Program-made: the position numbers and the translations under genes
Assembly: GCF_024758505.1 (NCBI RefSeq)
Contig: NZ_CP077970.1
Coordinates: forward strand, 5,642,001 to 5,706,000
From: Bradyrhizobium arachidis
GTDB lineage: Bacteria > Pseudomonadota > Alphaproteobacteria > Rhizobiales > Xanthobacteraceae
Direction of reading: 5' to 3'
Length of the DNA stretch: 64,000 nt
Shown: piece by piece, positions 29,080 through 37,900 of the stretch
Numbering within the stretch: the first letter of the stretch is position 1
Layout of the letters: every line of letters begins with the position of its first letter
The notes under the pieces: generated by a model
What the model saw: the letters and a program-made list of their open reading frames with translations, nothing else
The model's database searches: none
What the model was told of the DNA's origin: nothing

Positions 29080-29856
29080 ATGTCTGACCTAGAGGAGACC
29101 GAACACGAATCTTTCAAATTGCCCACGAACAAAAACATTCCAATTTGGAGGTACATGGATCTCGCTAAGTTTCTGTCCATGCTGAATAGCCGCGCCCTCT
29201 TTTTTCCGAGAGCAACTTCATTCGATGACCCATTTGAGGGATCAGCTCCCAAGCCTTTAGTTTTGGAACGCGAATACATCCGGACCAACCGCACGACAGA
29301 CCCATCGCTTGAACTTTGGAAGGATGTGCCCGACGATTTCTTTGATCAGATGCGAACAATGAGGAAGGATTCGGTTCAACAGTATTTGATCAATTGTTGG
29401 CACATGAGTGAATTCGAATCAGCGGCGATGTGGAAGCTCTATTCTACAACCAACGAGTCAGTTTGCGTGCGTTCTACGTATCGTCGGCTCCGAAGTTGCC
29501 TTCCGCAAAGCGTATTCATCGGTGAGGTCAACTATATCGACTACGACAAGCAGTCCTTTCCAGGATACCAAGCGCTAAACTACATAATGCACAAGCGCAT
29601 CTCGTTTTCCCATGAACGAGAACTGAGGGCTGTTTTTTGGGAGTGGCTAGGAACTCCCGAAGCTCAACCGTACAAGCGTAGGATTGGGGCGTCAGGCTTA
29701 TCCATCGAGATCGACCTATCGTCACTGATTGAGCAGGTCTATGTGAGTCCAACCGCTGCGCCTTGGTTTGCAAAGCTTGTTGAAGACATGACAGCAAAAT
29801 GTGGCTTCGCGTTTCCCGTTGGGCAGTCCGCTCTTGCAACAGCTCCCCTGTATTGA
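29080..29856 (+). CDS. DUF2971 domain protein, mini-island cargo
   Basis: 258 residues starting at the ATG at 29080, 8 nt after GGAGGAGGG; an upstream in-frame TTG at 29062 lies within that ribosome site. DUF2971 hallmarks are IWRYMDLAKFLSMLNSRALF, FPRATSFDDPFEGS, NCWHMSEFESAAMWKLYS, GEVNYIDYD and KRISFSHERELRAVFW. Cytosolic, no signal peptide. The family is frequent on mobile and phage-related DNA and sometimes near defence genes, but its biochemistry is not established. GC is clearly below the window average, which supports transfer. Confidence 0.82.
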   Translation: MSDLEETEHESFKLPTNKNIPIWRYMDLAKFLSMLNSRALFFPRATSFDDPFEGSAPKPLVLEREYIRTNRTTDPSLELWKDVPDDFFDQMRTMRKDSVQQYLINCWHMSEFESAAMWKLYSTTNESVCVRSTYRRLRSCLPQSVFIGEVNYIDYDKQSFPGYQALNYIMHKRISFSHERELRAVFWEWLGTPEAQPYKRRIGASGLSIEIDLSSLIEQVYVSPTAAPWFAKLVEDMTAKCGFAFPVGQSALATAPLY

Positions 29857-29974
29857 ACGACCTTTGCCCTTACAATTGGCAACCACCATCATCTCATGGT
29901 TTGATGGGTGACGTTCGATGAAGTCACAGCGCTACTAGCCTTCTGACGCGTCCGAAGGTGATACGATGTGCACC

Positions 29975-30145
29975 TCACGCCACACAGCTCCGTGCAATTC
30001 GCTCACCGATACGCCGGATGTCGTCGGACTTCAGCGAACGCACTAAGCGCTTCTCGCCGAGCACGTGATGCAACGACCGGGGCACCTCCACGGCCGCGTA
30101 CCAGTTGGTCCCCGAACCAGGAAGGGCGCGAGTTATATCCAGGTT
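29975..30145 (-). pseudogene. Remnant of a tyrosine recombinase (integrase) N-terminus
   Basis: Read on the minus strand from the right att repeat, the frame gives LPGSGTNWYAAVEVPRSLHH, then VLGEKRLVRSLKSDDIRRIG and a stop at 29975. The WYAAVEVPRSLxxVLGxxRLxRSLKSxD pattern is that of the N-terminal arm-binding region of phage-type integrases found at rhizobial tRNA islands. Only about 50 codons remain; the catalytic domain is gone and no start codon is evident. Position beside the att repeat fits an integrase that once served this island. Confidence 0.6.
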
Positions 30146-30155
30146 CCCCAGCCAG
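30137..30155 (+). repeat. att-like direct repeat, right copy
   Basis: ATCCAGGTTCCCCAGCCAG, identical to 28084-28102 in the tRNA-Gln 3' end. It lies 5 bp outside the iolE stop codon and closes the 2-kb island. Confidence 0.82.
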
Positions 30156-30160
30156 ACCCG

Positions 30161-31057
30161 TCAGACGAGGCCGGCTTCGACGGCCGCGGCCTTGAGGGTT
30201 TTCAGGCCGAGTGACTGGTATTTGAAGGGATTACGGATCGCCGGGTCCTGCTCAGCCTCGATGACGATCCATCCATCATAGCCGGCCGCCTTGAGTATCC
30301 TCAGGAGCGGCGCGAAATCGACGCCGCCCTCGTCATCACCCGGAACGGTGAAGACGCCGGCGCGTACGCCGTCCATGAAGGACATGCCACCTGTTCGGAC
30401 CTGCTGCATGACTGCGGGCCGTACGTTCTTGGCGTGGAAGTGGCTGACCCGGTCGACATGCTTTGCCAGGACCGGCGCAGGGTCCCGACCGTTTCCGCCG
30501 AAATAGCAGTGTCCGGCATCGAAGAGCAGCCGCGTCGCAGGACCGGTCGCTGCCATGAAGGCGTCTATCTCCTCGGGTGTTTCGACCACAGTCCCCATGT
30601 GGTGATGGTAGACGAGGCTGATGCCCTGCGAAGCTGTGTAGACCGAGAGCGCCTCGACTTTGGCGCCAAAGGCCTTCATGTCGGCTGGCGACAGGACTGG
30701 GCTTTGGGACAGCGGCTTCTGATGTCCCTGAATGCTGTTCGACGTCTCGCAGGCAATGCAGACCGTGCAACCGTTGTATTTCAGCTTGTCGAGATGCCGC
30801 TGGATTGCCCTCTTCTCGTACTCAACGGACTGCGCAAGCAGATTGAGGGAATACCAGCCGGATACGAAGGCCAGACCATGAGAGCCGAGCAACTGCTTTA
30901 GCGCTGCCGGATCGTCCGGCCAGCGGTGTCCGTTTTCGATGCCATCAAAACCGATCTCGGCGGCCTCGCGCAGGATCTGCTCAGTCGGGATATCAGCGCC
31001 GAGCGTCTGGTCGTCATCGTTGGCCCAGGCGATGGGATTGGTGCCGAAGCGGATCAT
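30161..31057 (-). CDS. iolE: Myo-inosose-2 dehydratase
   Basis: 298-residue TIM-barrel enzyme that dehydrates 2-keto-myo-inositol to 3D-(3,5/4)-trihydroxycyclohexane-1,2-dione. Signatures are [45 protein letters not shown], the metal-binding [17 protein letters not shown] and [11 protein letters not shown], and a closing [19 protein letters not shown]. It is the third gene of a minus-strand idhA-iolD-iolE unit, 9 bp after the iolD stop. The att repeat of the mini-island abuts its 3' end. Confidence 0.95.
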   Translation of the reverse strand: MIRFGTNPIAWANDDDQTLGADIPTEQILREAAEIGFDGIENGHRWPDDPAALKQLLGSHGLAFVSGWYSLNLLAQSVEYEKRAIQRHLDKLKYNGCTVCIACETSNSIQGHQKPLSQSPVLSPADMKAFGAKVEALSVYTASQGISLVYHHHMGTVVETPEEIDAFMAATGPATRLLFDAGHCYFGGNGRDPAPVLAKHVDRVSHFHAKNVRPAVMQQVRTGGMSFMDGVRAGVFTVPGDDEGGVDFAPLLRILKAAGYDGWIVIEAEQDPAIRNPFKYQSLGLKTLKAAAVEAGLV

Positions 31058-31066
31058 GTCTTGCCC

Positions 31067-32898
31067 TCAGTTCACGAGTCTCTGCTTTGCCGCAACTTCG
31101 AGGTAGCGCGCGTAAGCTTCTTTCAACTTGTCGGTGGAGCCCACCTGCGGAACGGCGACGTCCCACCAGTGCCCGGCATCGCCGAAGCCGGGGCCATCGG
31201 TCGGGTCGGTTTCAATGACGATGACGGTAGGAACGTCGCGCCCGCGCGCCGCGCCGATCTGCCTTTCTAGATCGCCAATGTCCTTCGCCTTGACCGCGAC
31301 CGCGCCCATGGATGCGGCATGGGCGACGAAGTCGATCCGAGGTTGCTGTTCGACGTTGCAATCCCGGTAGAGGTTGTTGAACGGCTCACCGCCGCTTGCC
31401 TGCTGAAGGCGGTTGATGCAGCCAAAGCCGCTGTTATCGGTGAGCACGACGGTAAATGGCACCTTGCGCATGACCGCGGTCGCGAGCTCCGAATTGGCCA
31501 TCATGTAGGAGCCATCGCCAACGAAGCAGATCACCTCCCGCTCTGGACGCGCGAGTTTCAGGCCCATGGCGCCGGCGATCTCGTAACCCATGCAGGAATA
31601 GCCGTACTCCATGTGATAGCCACCCTGGCTTGGCTGCCAGAGAAGCTTGAGCGCCCCGGGCATGGTGCCGGCCGCGCACATCGCAATGGCGTTTTCACCG
31701 GTCGCGCGCTGCACGGCGCCGATGACCTGCGCATCCGTGGGCAGCCCCTCGCCCTTTGGCGCTGCGCAGTGGCGATTGACGGCGGCAAGCCATTCGGTTC
31801 GCGACCCCGCATCGAGCGCCGGAGCGCGATGCCCGCCGAGGACTTCGCTCAACGCAACGAGAGCAACCCTTGCATCGGCGACGAGACCAGCCGCGCCGTG
31901 CTTGTCTGCGTCGTAACCCTGCACGTTGATGGAGACTAGTCGGCGATCCTTCGCTTCGAAGAGCGACCATGAGCCGGTCGTAAAATCCTGAAAACGCGTG
32001 CCGATGCCGATAACCAGGTCCGCCTTGCGTGCAAGTGCGTTGGCGGCGGCAGAACCGTCGACGCCGGCAGCGCCGAAGTTCATTGGGTGGTCCTGTGCCA
32101 GTGCGGACTTGCCAGCCTGGGTTTCGATCACCGGGATCGCATGACGGGTCGCGAAATCGGCGAGTTCCTGCTCCGCATCGCTGTAAATCACGCCACCACC
32201 GGCCACAATCACCGGACTCTTGGCCGTGCGGATCAGAACCGCCACGTCCTCAAGATCGCGGCGATCGGGGGCGGCCTACGGATGCGCCAGACCTTGGGTT
32301 CGAAAAAAGCGTCGGGCCAATCATAAGCCTCCGCCTGCACGTCCTGGCAGAAGGAGAGCGTCACCGGGCCGCAACTCGCCGGATCGACCATCACGCGCAG
32401 CGCCCGCGGCAGCGCCGAAAGCAATTGCTCGGGTCGCATGATGCGGTCGAAGTAACGACTTACAGGACGGAAGCAATCATTGGCCGACACGGTAGCGTCG
32501 TCGAAATCCTCGACCTGCTGCAGCACAGGATCGGGCCTACGATTGGCGAACATGTCGCCGGGAATGAAAAGTATCGGTAGTCGGTTCACATGGGCGAGCG
32601 CCGCCGCGGTGACCATGTTGGTCGCGCCAGGCCCGATGGAGGACGTGACGGCCTGTATTCGTCGGCGCTTATTGGCCTTGGCGTAAGCAATCGCAGCATG
32701 TGCCATCGTCTGTTCGTTCTGGCCGCGCCAGGTTGGCAAGCTGTTGCCCGCCTTCTGAAGCGCCTCGCCGAGGCCGGCGACATTGCCGTGGCCAAAAATT
32801 GCCCAAACACCATCGACGAAACGCTGGCCATCTTCCGTCATCTGCGAGGAAAGCCATTTCACCATGGCCTGTGCCGCTGTCAGCCGAATCGTACTCAT
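31067..32898 (-). pseudogene. iolD: 3D-(3,5/4)-trihydroxycyclohexane-1,2-dione hydrolase, frameshifted
   Basis: ThDP-dependent ring-opening hydrolase of inositol catabolism, about 611 codons in all, but split between two frames. The N-terminal part (MSTIRLTAAQAMVKWLSSQM; VWAIFGHGNVAGLGEALQKA) runs to the VWRIRRPPP region; the rest (TAKSPVIVAGGGVIYSDAEQ; ICFVGDGSYMMANSELATAV, the ThDP motif) is in the next frame. The break is at the C5 run on this strand (plus 32267-32271); one extra C would restore RRPPPDRRDLEDVAVLI. Start at 32898. Either the gene is inactive or this is a homopolymer read error. Confidence 0.85.
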
Positions 32899-33022
32899 GC
32901 AGCCTGCTCCCGTGCCATTTCCCGCAACTGCCAATCGAAAATGCCTACGCAAGGCACCGGTGAGATTTAGGGCGTGGCAAACGTCCGAAATCTGCCACCG
33001 CGCATATCTTCAACCCACCTCG

Positions 33023-34009
33023 TCAGATGGGCACCGGAGTTCCGGCCTTGAGCGATGCCGTTGCAGCTTCCGCGACGGCCAGAGCGTCGACGCCATCTTG
33101 CAGCGTGATGGGCACGGCCTTGTTGTCAATCACCGCCGAAACAAACGCATCCCACTCGGCGACGTATGCCCGCATGTAGCGTTCGAGGAAGAAGAGCTCC
33201 GGTTTGGCGCTGGTCACGCCCCCTCTTGTGGATTTAGAGACGGTGTTCTCCAGAACATTTGCGGCCGACAACAGCCCATCAGAACCAAGCAATTCAACAC
33301 GCTGATCGTAACCGTAAACTGCACGACGGCTATTCTTGATCACCGCGATGCGGCCATTGCCGTAAGTCAGCGTCACGACCGCCGTATCGACATCGCCGGC
33401 TGCGCCGATATCCGGATCGACGATGGAGCTTCCTGATGCATAGACAGTCTTCGGAAGCTCACCCATGATGAAATTCGCCATATCGAAATCATGGATCATC
33501 ATGTCGCGGAACAGGCCGCCCGACACCTTTACGTAGGGGATCGGCGGCGGAGCCGGATCGAAAGACGTGATCGACAGGAGTTCGGTCTTGCCGATCTCAC
33601 CGCGGTCCGCCGCGGCCTTGAGCGCAGCGAAGTTCGGATCGAAGCGACGATTGAACCCGATCATCACGGGACGTCCGGTTGCGCCCACCGCCTTCAGGCA
33701 TGCTCGAGCTCGCGCGAGGCTCAAATCAACGGGCTTTTCGCATAGAACCGCTTTGCCGGCCCTGGTCGCCGCTTCGATCAGATCCGAATGCGTGTTCGTT
33801 GAAGTGGCGACGAGAACGGCGTCGATGGAGACGTCATCGAGTATTTCATGATTGCTGGATGCCCTGGCGCCGTATTTGGCGGCGAGCATCGAGGCCGCAT
33901 CGGCATTGACGTCGGAGACCGCCACGAGCCGGCTCCCCGGATGTGACGAGATGGCCTTGGCATGGACAGCCCCGATTCGGCCGGCGCCGAGAAGTCCAAC
34001 TTTGAGCAT
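33023..34009 (-). CDS. idhA: Inositol 2-dehydrogenase (Gfo/Idh/MocA family)
   Basis: 328-residue NAD-dependent oxidoreductase, first enzyme of myo-inositol catabolism. The start ATG at 34009 has CGGAGAAAAAA upstream; the open frame extends 29 codons further without support. The Rossmann motif is VGLLGAGRIGAVHAKAI, followed by VLCEKPVDLSLARARACL (catalytic Lys of EKP), VMIGFNRRFDPNFAALK and GGLFRDMMIHDFDMANFIMG (catalytic Asp/His). Also called iolG. It leads the idhA-iolD-iolE unit. Confidence 0.93.
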   Translation of the reverse strand: MLKVGLLGAGRIGAVHAKAISSHPGSRLVAVSDVNADAASMLAAKYGARASSNHEILDDVSIDAVLVATSTNTHSDLIEAATRAGKAVLCEKPVDLSLARARACLKAVGATGRPVMIGFNRRFDPNFAALKAAADRGEIGKTELLSITSFDPAPPPIPYVKVSGGLFRDMMIHDFDMANFIMGELPKTVYASGSSIVDPDIGAAGDVDTAVVTLTYGNGRIAVIKNSRRAVYGYDQRVELLGSDGLLSAANVLENTVSKSTRGGVTSAKPELFFLERYMRAYVAEWDAFVSAVIDNKAVPITLQDGVDALAVAEAATASLKAGTPVPI

Positions 34010-34205
34010 TTTTTTCTCCGAAAATTTCGAGCAGAGTGTAACGGCGACGCGGAATGCCTCAAGTGCTCGACCTCCCCCCGAGTTGAGCGTTTCCACCGCC
34101 TATCACGTCCCCTGGCCGGAGCCAAATGGCCCATGCCGTCCTATCTCCGCCGTTGAGGTTGCGCTCTGGCGTCCTCTGAGACCTCTCTCCCGATTCCCAT
34201 CCGCC

Positions 34206-34308
34206 TCACTTCAGCGAGATCGTGATCGCGCTGAGGTTTGCGGTGATTTCCATTCCCGCCTTCGGGCCCTGGAGGACGATGGCAACGCCCTTCTCGTTGC
34301 GCAAATGG
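34206..34308 (-). repeat. Diverged partial copy of the 39957-40421 gene 3' end
   Basis: 103 bp matching 39957-40059 at 88 of 103 positions by direct reading (about 85%). It encodes the last 33 codons of that gene, HLRNEKGVAIVLQGPKAGM onward to the stop. No start or upstream part is present. The two copies are in the same orientation and bracket 5.65 kb. Confidence 0.82.
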
Positions 34309-34915
34309 CAGGGCGATTCAGACCACCGCCGCTCTCTCTCAGTCGCTTTGGCGTTTGCCTGCTCAGTCCGCCATTGGTCCGGCACCTGGCGTAGAACGGC
34401 AGCTGGTTCGCCGTGCCGGACTGCAAAAGGAGTTTTCTTGTCAGGCACTGGTCAGCGCCGTGTTCGAAAGTGAACGGTGAGCTGCGCATTTGCGCGACAG
34501 TTCGGCGCACGCAGTCTGGTATGCGCGCGACGGAATGCAGGGATCCGCGAATTCGCCGCTCCAGCTCCTTAAGGCCCTGTACGTTCTGGAGCACAACCAG
34601 CGCCAGGGCAGCCGCCAACGGAAGCCCTTCGATCGTCTTTGACGGATCGCCTTTCGCTGCGATGGCGGTAATGGTGTTGAAGAGTTCGGGAACGAGCGAA
34701 AATGCCACGTAGATGACGATCATCGCCCCGACATGTGCCCACTTGGCCCGGGCGTACCGTGCGTAGGAGGTGAAGAATCGAGGCTTGTAGCGCGAAAAAT
34801 ATTCCGGCTGGCTATCGCAACTCGGTTCGTCGAAGCGGGACCACGAGTACATCCAGACCATCACGGCGCCGAAGGCCAACGCTATGATCCATTTCCCGGC
34901 GCTATCGAGCATCAT
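34211..34915 (-). pseudogene. Truncated membrane protein fused out of frame to a gene fragment
   Basis: The first 160 or so of 234 codons look like a real membrane protein: MMLDSAGKWIIALAFGAVMV, a second segment KWAHVGAMIVIYVAFSLVP, and a third LPLAAALALVVLQNVQGL. The last 35 codons (from about GGGLNRPAICATRR) are the wrong frame of the 103-bp fragment at 34206-34308, so the natural C-terminus is missing. I read this as a gene cut at the segment junction. Alternatively it is an intact short protein with a random tail. No family recognised. Confidence 0.5.
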
Positions 34916-34931
34916 GGCGAGTCCTCCTGTT

Positions 34932-35303
34932 TCAGGAGATGTGGCTCCGCCATGGCGGAGGGAGCATCATCTGAGTCTCACCTAGCCGGGAGCCCCCGAT
35001 GCGAACGACGATTTCGCCCTTGCCGTTTGCGATCATCACCTGACCGTAGTCGTCCTGGGGTGGGCTCTCCTCGTAGCGGAGCGGGATCGTGGTGATCTCT
35101 TCCCGTGCTTCGCTGCCCAGCTCCTGCGCCTTCACGTCCAGGATCAGTATCTTCGGATTGATGCCCTGCGGAGAGCGTTTGGTCAGCCGGGCGCGCCAGC
35201 CATTAGTCGGCACCCGCACGTCACCGGTCATGATCAGCCTGGGCGGCGCACCCGGCGCACGGTCGATCCAGGCCTTGAAGGTGTGTCTCAGCAGGACAGG
35301 CAT
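34932..35303 (-). CDS. Hypothetical protein, 123 aa
   Basis: 123 residues from the ATG at 35303 (AAGGGGAGACGGGTC upstream), MPVLLRHTFKAWIDRAPGAP. Mixed alpha/beta and soluble-looking: LIMTGDVRVPTNGWRARLTK, ILILDVKAQELGSEAREEIT, YGQVMIANGKGEIVVRIGG. No signal peptide or known motif. It lies 16 bp upstream of the truncated membrane protein on the same strand and is divergent from the BTAD regulator. Function unknown. Confidence 0.65.
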   Translation of the reverse strand: MPVLLRHTFKAWIDRAPGAPPRLIMTGDVRVPTNGWRARLTKRSPQGINPKILILDVKAQELGSEAREEITTIPLRYEESPPQDDYGQVMIANGKGEIVVRIGGSRLGETQMMLPPPWRSHIS

Positions 35304-35833
35304 GACCCGTCTCCCCTTGGCCAAGTCGCGCGATCCTCGACGCTGATCGTGAAAGGCGCGTGAATTCGATGCGAGTTCAGGACGTCACTGCGACGGACCG
35401 CCGGGCTAGCCCCCCAACCGATACCGGCAGCGGCGATCGTCCGCCCCTACCCGACCTCGTGCCACGTACCGCGGCATGTCGGCGAACCCTCGCGAACAGG
35501 TCGAACCGACTGCCCCTCTTTCCCCGGCACAGGCACAACCGGCGACCGAGGAGCCCCGTTCACGATCATTTCACGCTGGTCGGCTCGAAATGGGGGAGCA
35601 ACCTCGCCGCGCCCAAAGACTGCATTTCGGCTATTTCGCAACCATTGACCGCGTCGCAACCCAAGATGTACCATTCAGGACGTTTGCCAGATCCGACGGG
35701 CTGTACTCCCGGGCCGACATATCGTTGGCTTCGCGGACCGCGCGAACCGCTGGCCTGCATGCCACCAAGTCTGGCGTCCCGGAATCTGCCCTCCTACACT
35801 GGCGTCGATGATGTCGACGGGAGATGGGACGGG
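35304..35833. other. 530-bp divergent intergenic region ahead of the BTAD regulator
   Basis: A plus-strand frame is open from 35360 into the regulator, but its 158 codons are Pro/Arg/Ser-rich without hydrophobic periodicity and no family resemblance, so I treat them as untranslated. The stretch must hold the promoters for the divergent gene at 35303 and the regulator at 35834. No clear operator seen. Confidence 0.5.
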
Positions 35834-37858
35834 ATGTCTGGGGTCGACGGCGATAAGGCGGTTGGCAAAGGCGAAAACGGCCGTCTGAGACTGAATATTA
35901 TCGGAACATTTTCTGCGTCCGTGGACGGACACGAGCTCGATCTCAGCCGAAAGGCGCAAGCACTTCTCGGCTATATGATGCTCTCCTCCTCAAGGCAGTT
36001 GCCGAGAACCAAGTTGGTCGGGCTGCTCTGGAGCGAGAAGGAAGATCCGCTCGCGAAGGGTTCGCTGCGCCAATCGCTGAGTCAGATCCAGCGCGAACTG
36101 AAGGCTCGCGGCTGCAAGCATTTTCATGCCGATCAGCTCAACGTGGCACTTGAGCTCGAACAGGTGGCGTGTGACGTGACGGAGATCGTCTCGGATGCCG
36201 AGCACGGTATCGTCCATCCACTCCTGCTCGCGCACGAACGCCTGACCGATATTATTCTCGACGACCTGGAAGCAATCGATCCGGCATTCTCGGACTGGCT
36301 TGCGGAGACGCGACCGTTGATCCACGAACGGCTGATCGATGCCCTGACAAGGTTGCTGCCAGATGAAGCCCAAACAGCCGTTTCTGCCGCCGGCGAAGCT
36401 GCAGCCAAGGCAATCTACCGGCTGGATTGTGAAAACGAGCGGGCTGTGCGTGTTCTTATCAAGAGCCACGTCGCAGCCGGAAGTATCGGCGCGGCGCTCG
36501 CGCTCTATGCGCGGCTCTGGCGTCAGCTCGAAGATGCCTACGACATCGAACCGCATAAACTCACACAGGATCTGATTGCCAGCTTGCGACAGCAACAACC
36601 CGAGACCGTCGCACGGCCGATTCCATCCTCCCCGGTGGCACAAGCGGCCAGCGCGGGCGGACTTGCCGCCAGCCGTCCATCTGTCGCCGTTCTCCCCTTC
36701 CGCACATTGTCACCAAATCTGGAGCCTCAATTCACGATCGGGATCGTCGACAGCGTCGTTCAAGCCTTGTCCAGTCTGAAAGAACTCTTCGTCATTTCCC
36801 GCGGCTCGACGATGATCCCGATGTTGCAGACACTGGATCTGCGCGCGATCGGCCGCGATCTCAATGCGCAATATCTGCTTCATGGAAGTATTCAGCGCGC
36901 CGGCGACCAGATCCGGATCTCGACCGAGCTCGTTGCCACCGAGTCGGTCGAAGTAGTTCGTGCCGACCGTCTCAGCGGAACCGCCGCCGACGTCTTCGAC
37001 TTGCAGGATCGCATCGCCGTCGAGGTCATACGCTCCTTGGCACCGCAAGTTCGCGATCGGGAGCTTCATCGCGCAATGCAGAAAAGACCAGACGATCTCG
37101 ACGCCTATCAGTTGGCACTGGTCGGCTACGACCAGATGTTCAGTCCGGACTACACGACGTTCGTCACGGCGCGAACCAATTTCGAGCGGGCGCACGTCCT
37201 CAACCCGGCCTGGGCGCCACCCCTGTCCTACAGCGCCATCTGGCACATGCAACGCGTGGCGCGCGGATGGTCTGCGAATGCATTGAGCGAACTCGACACG
37301 GCTCGCGCGCTTGCCGAACGAGCGCTGGAACGCAACTCGGCCGATCCGCTCGCCAACGTCGTCAGCGGCTACACCTTATCGCAATGCAAACACGATCATG
37401 TCGGCGCACTCAAGCAGCTCAACCGCGCGATCGAGCTCACGCCGAACCTGGCGCTCGCATTCGCATACCGGGCCGCCGTGCATGTTCGCTGCGAACTCTA
37501 CCAGGACGCACTTCGCGATGCGGCGATCAATCTGCGCCTATCACCGAGAGATCGGCACGCGTGGTTCGCGGAGATGATTTCGGCCCAGGCACACTTTGCG
37601 ATGGAAGATCTCGACGTGGCCATCGAGCACGCGACGCGGGTCGCTACGCTCCTGCCCAACAACCAGGTGAACCTGCGCATTCTGATCGCCGCACTCATGG
37701 AGAGCGGACGCCTTGACGATGCGCAGGCCTATGCCCAGCCGCTCATGAGTGAGGGCGAGATCGATCTGAAATGGATCGCGATATCACCATGGCCGAAAGC
37801 AATCCTGGTGCGCATCGAGGCGGCGTTCTCACGGCTGGCGCGCATGCTTAGGCACTGA
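35834..37858 (+). CDS. BTAD-domain regulator with TolB-N-like domain and TPR repeats
   Basis: 674 residues from the ATG at 35834 (GGGACGGG just upstream). Order: a winged-helix output domain near 20-90 (NIIGTFSASVDGHELDLSRK; TKLVGLLWSEKEDPLAKGSL); a bacterial transcriptional activation (BTAD) helical domain to about 250; a TolB-amino-terminal/adenylate-cyclase-associated domain from about 280 (RPSVAVLPFRTLSPNLEPQF; YLLHGSIQRAGDQIRISTEL); then TPR-like repeats (YQLALVGYDQMF; AIELTPNLALAFAYRAAVHV). Probably a cytosolic SARP/CadC-like regulator; no membrane segment. It stands 42 bp ahead of the PAP2 gene and is its likely controller. Confidence 0.85.
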   Translation: MSGVDGDKAVGKGENGRLRLNIIGTFSASVDGHELDLSRKAQALLGYMMLSSSRQLPRTKLVGLLWSEKEDPLAKGSLRQSLSQIQRELKARGCKHFHADQLNVALELEQVACDVTEIVSDAEHGIVHPLLLAHERLTDIILDDLEAIDPAFSDWLAETRPLIHERLIDALTRLLPDEAQTAVSAAGEAAAKAIYRLDCENERAVRVLIKSHVAAGSIGAALALYARLWRQLEDAYDIEPHKLTQDLIASLRQQQPETVARPIPSSPVAQAASAGGLAASRPSVAVLPFRTLSPNLEPQFTIGIVDSVVQALSSLKELFVISRGSTMIPMLQTLDLRAIGRDLNAQYLLHGSIQRAGDQIRISTELVATESVEVVRADRLSGTAADVFDLQDRIAVEVIRSLAPQVRDRELHRAMQKRPDDLDAYQLALVGYDQMFSPDYTTFVTARTNFERAHVLNPAWAPPLSYSAIWHMQRVARGWSANALSELDTARALAERALERNSADPLANVVSGYTLSQCKHDHVGALKQLNRAIELTPNLALAFAYRAAVHVRCELYQDALRDAAINLRLSPRDRHAWFAEMISAQAHFAMEDLDVAIEHATRVATLLPNNQVNLRILIAALMESGRLDDAQAYAQPLMSEGEIDLKWIAISPWPKAILVRIEAAFSRLARMLRH

Positions 37859-37900
37859 AACACGAGGACAGGCAGGCAGATCGTAACGGAGGAGGTTCAC

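Larger units (their letters stand above)
28102..30155. mobile_element. tRNA-Gln-associated mini-island, integrase-decayed
   Basis: About 2.05 kb bounded by identical 19-bp repeats, the left one being the tRNA 3' end. Inside are two plus-strand genes (DUF2939 and DUF2971), both visibly lower in GC than the flanks. At the right end is a short integrase N-terminal remnant on the minus strand. No intact integrase, relaxase or replication gene is present, so it is probably the deletion remnant of a larger island. Confidence 0.75.

Noticed and set aside
29968..30195. 75-codon plus-strand frame over the right att repeat
   Set aside because: It runs antisense to the integrase remnant, lacks a ribosome site and is Arg/Ser-rich.
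32260..32275. Programmed ribosomal frameshift in iolD
   Set aside because: No slippery heptamer plus stimulatory hairpin is evident and IolD is not known to use one; a mutation or read error is simpler.
35360..35833. 158-codon N-terminal extension of the BTAD regulator
   Set aside because: The frame is open but rich in Pro, Arg and Ser with no domain resemblance, and the ATG at 35834 has a good ribosome site directly before the recognisable winged-helix domain.
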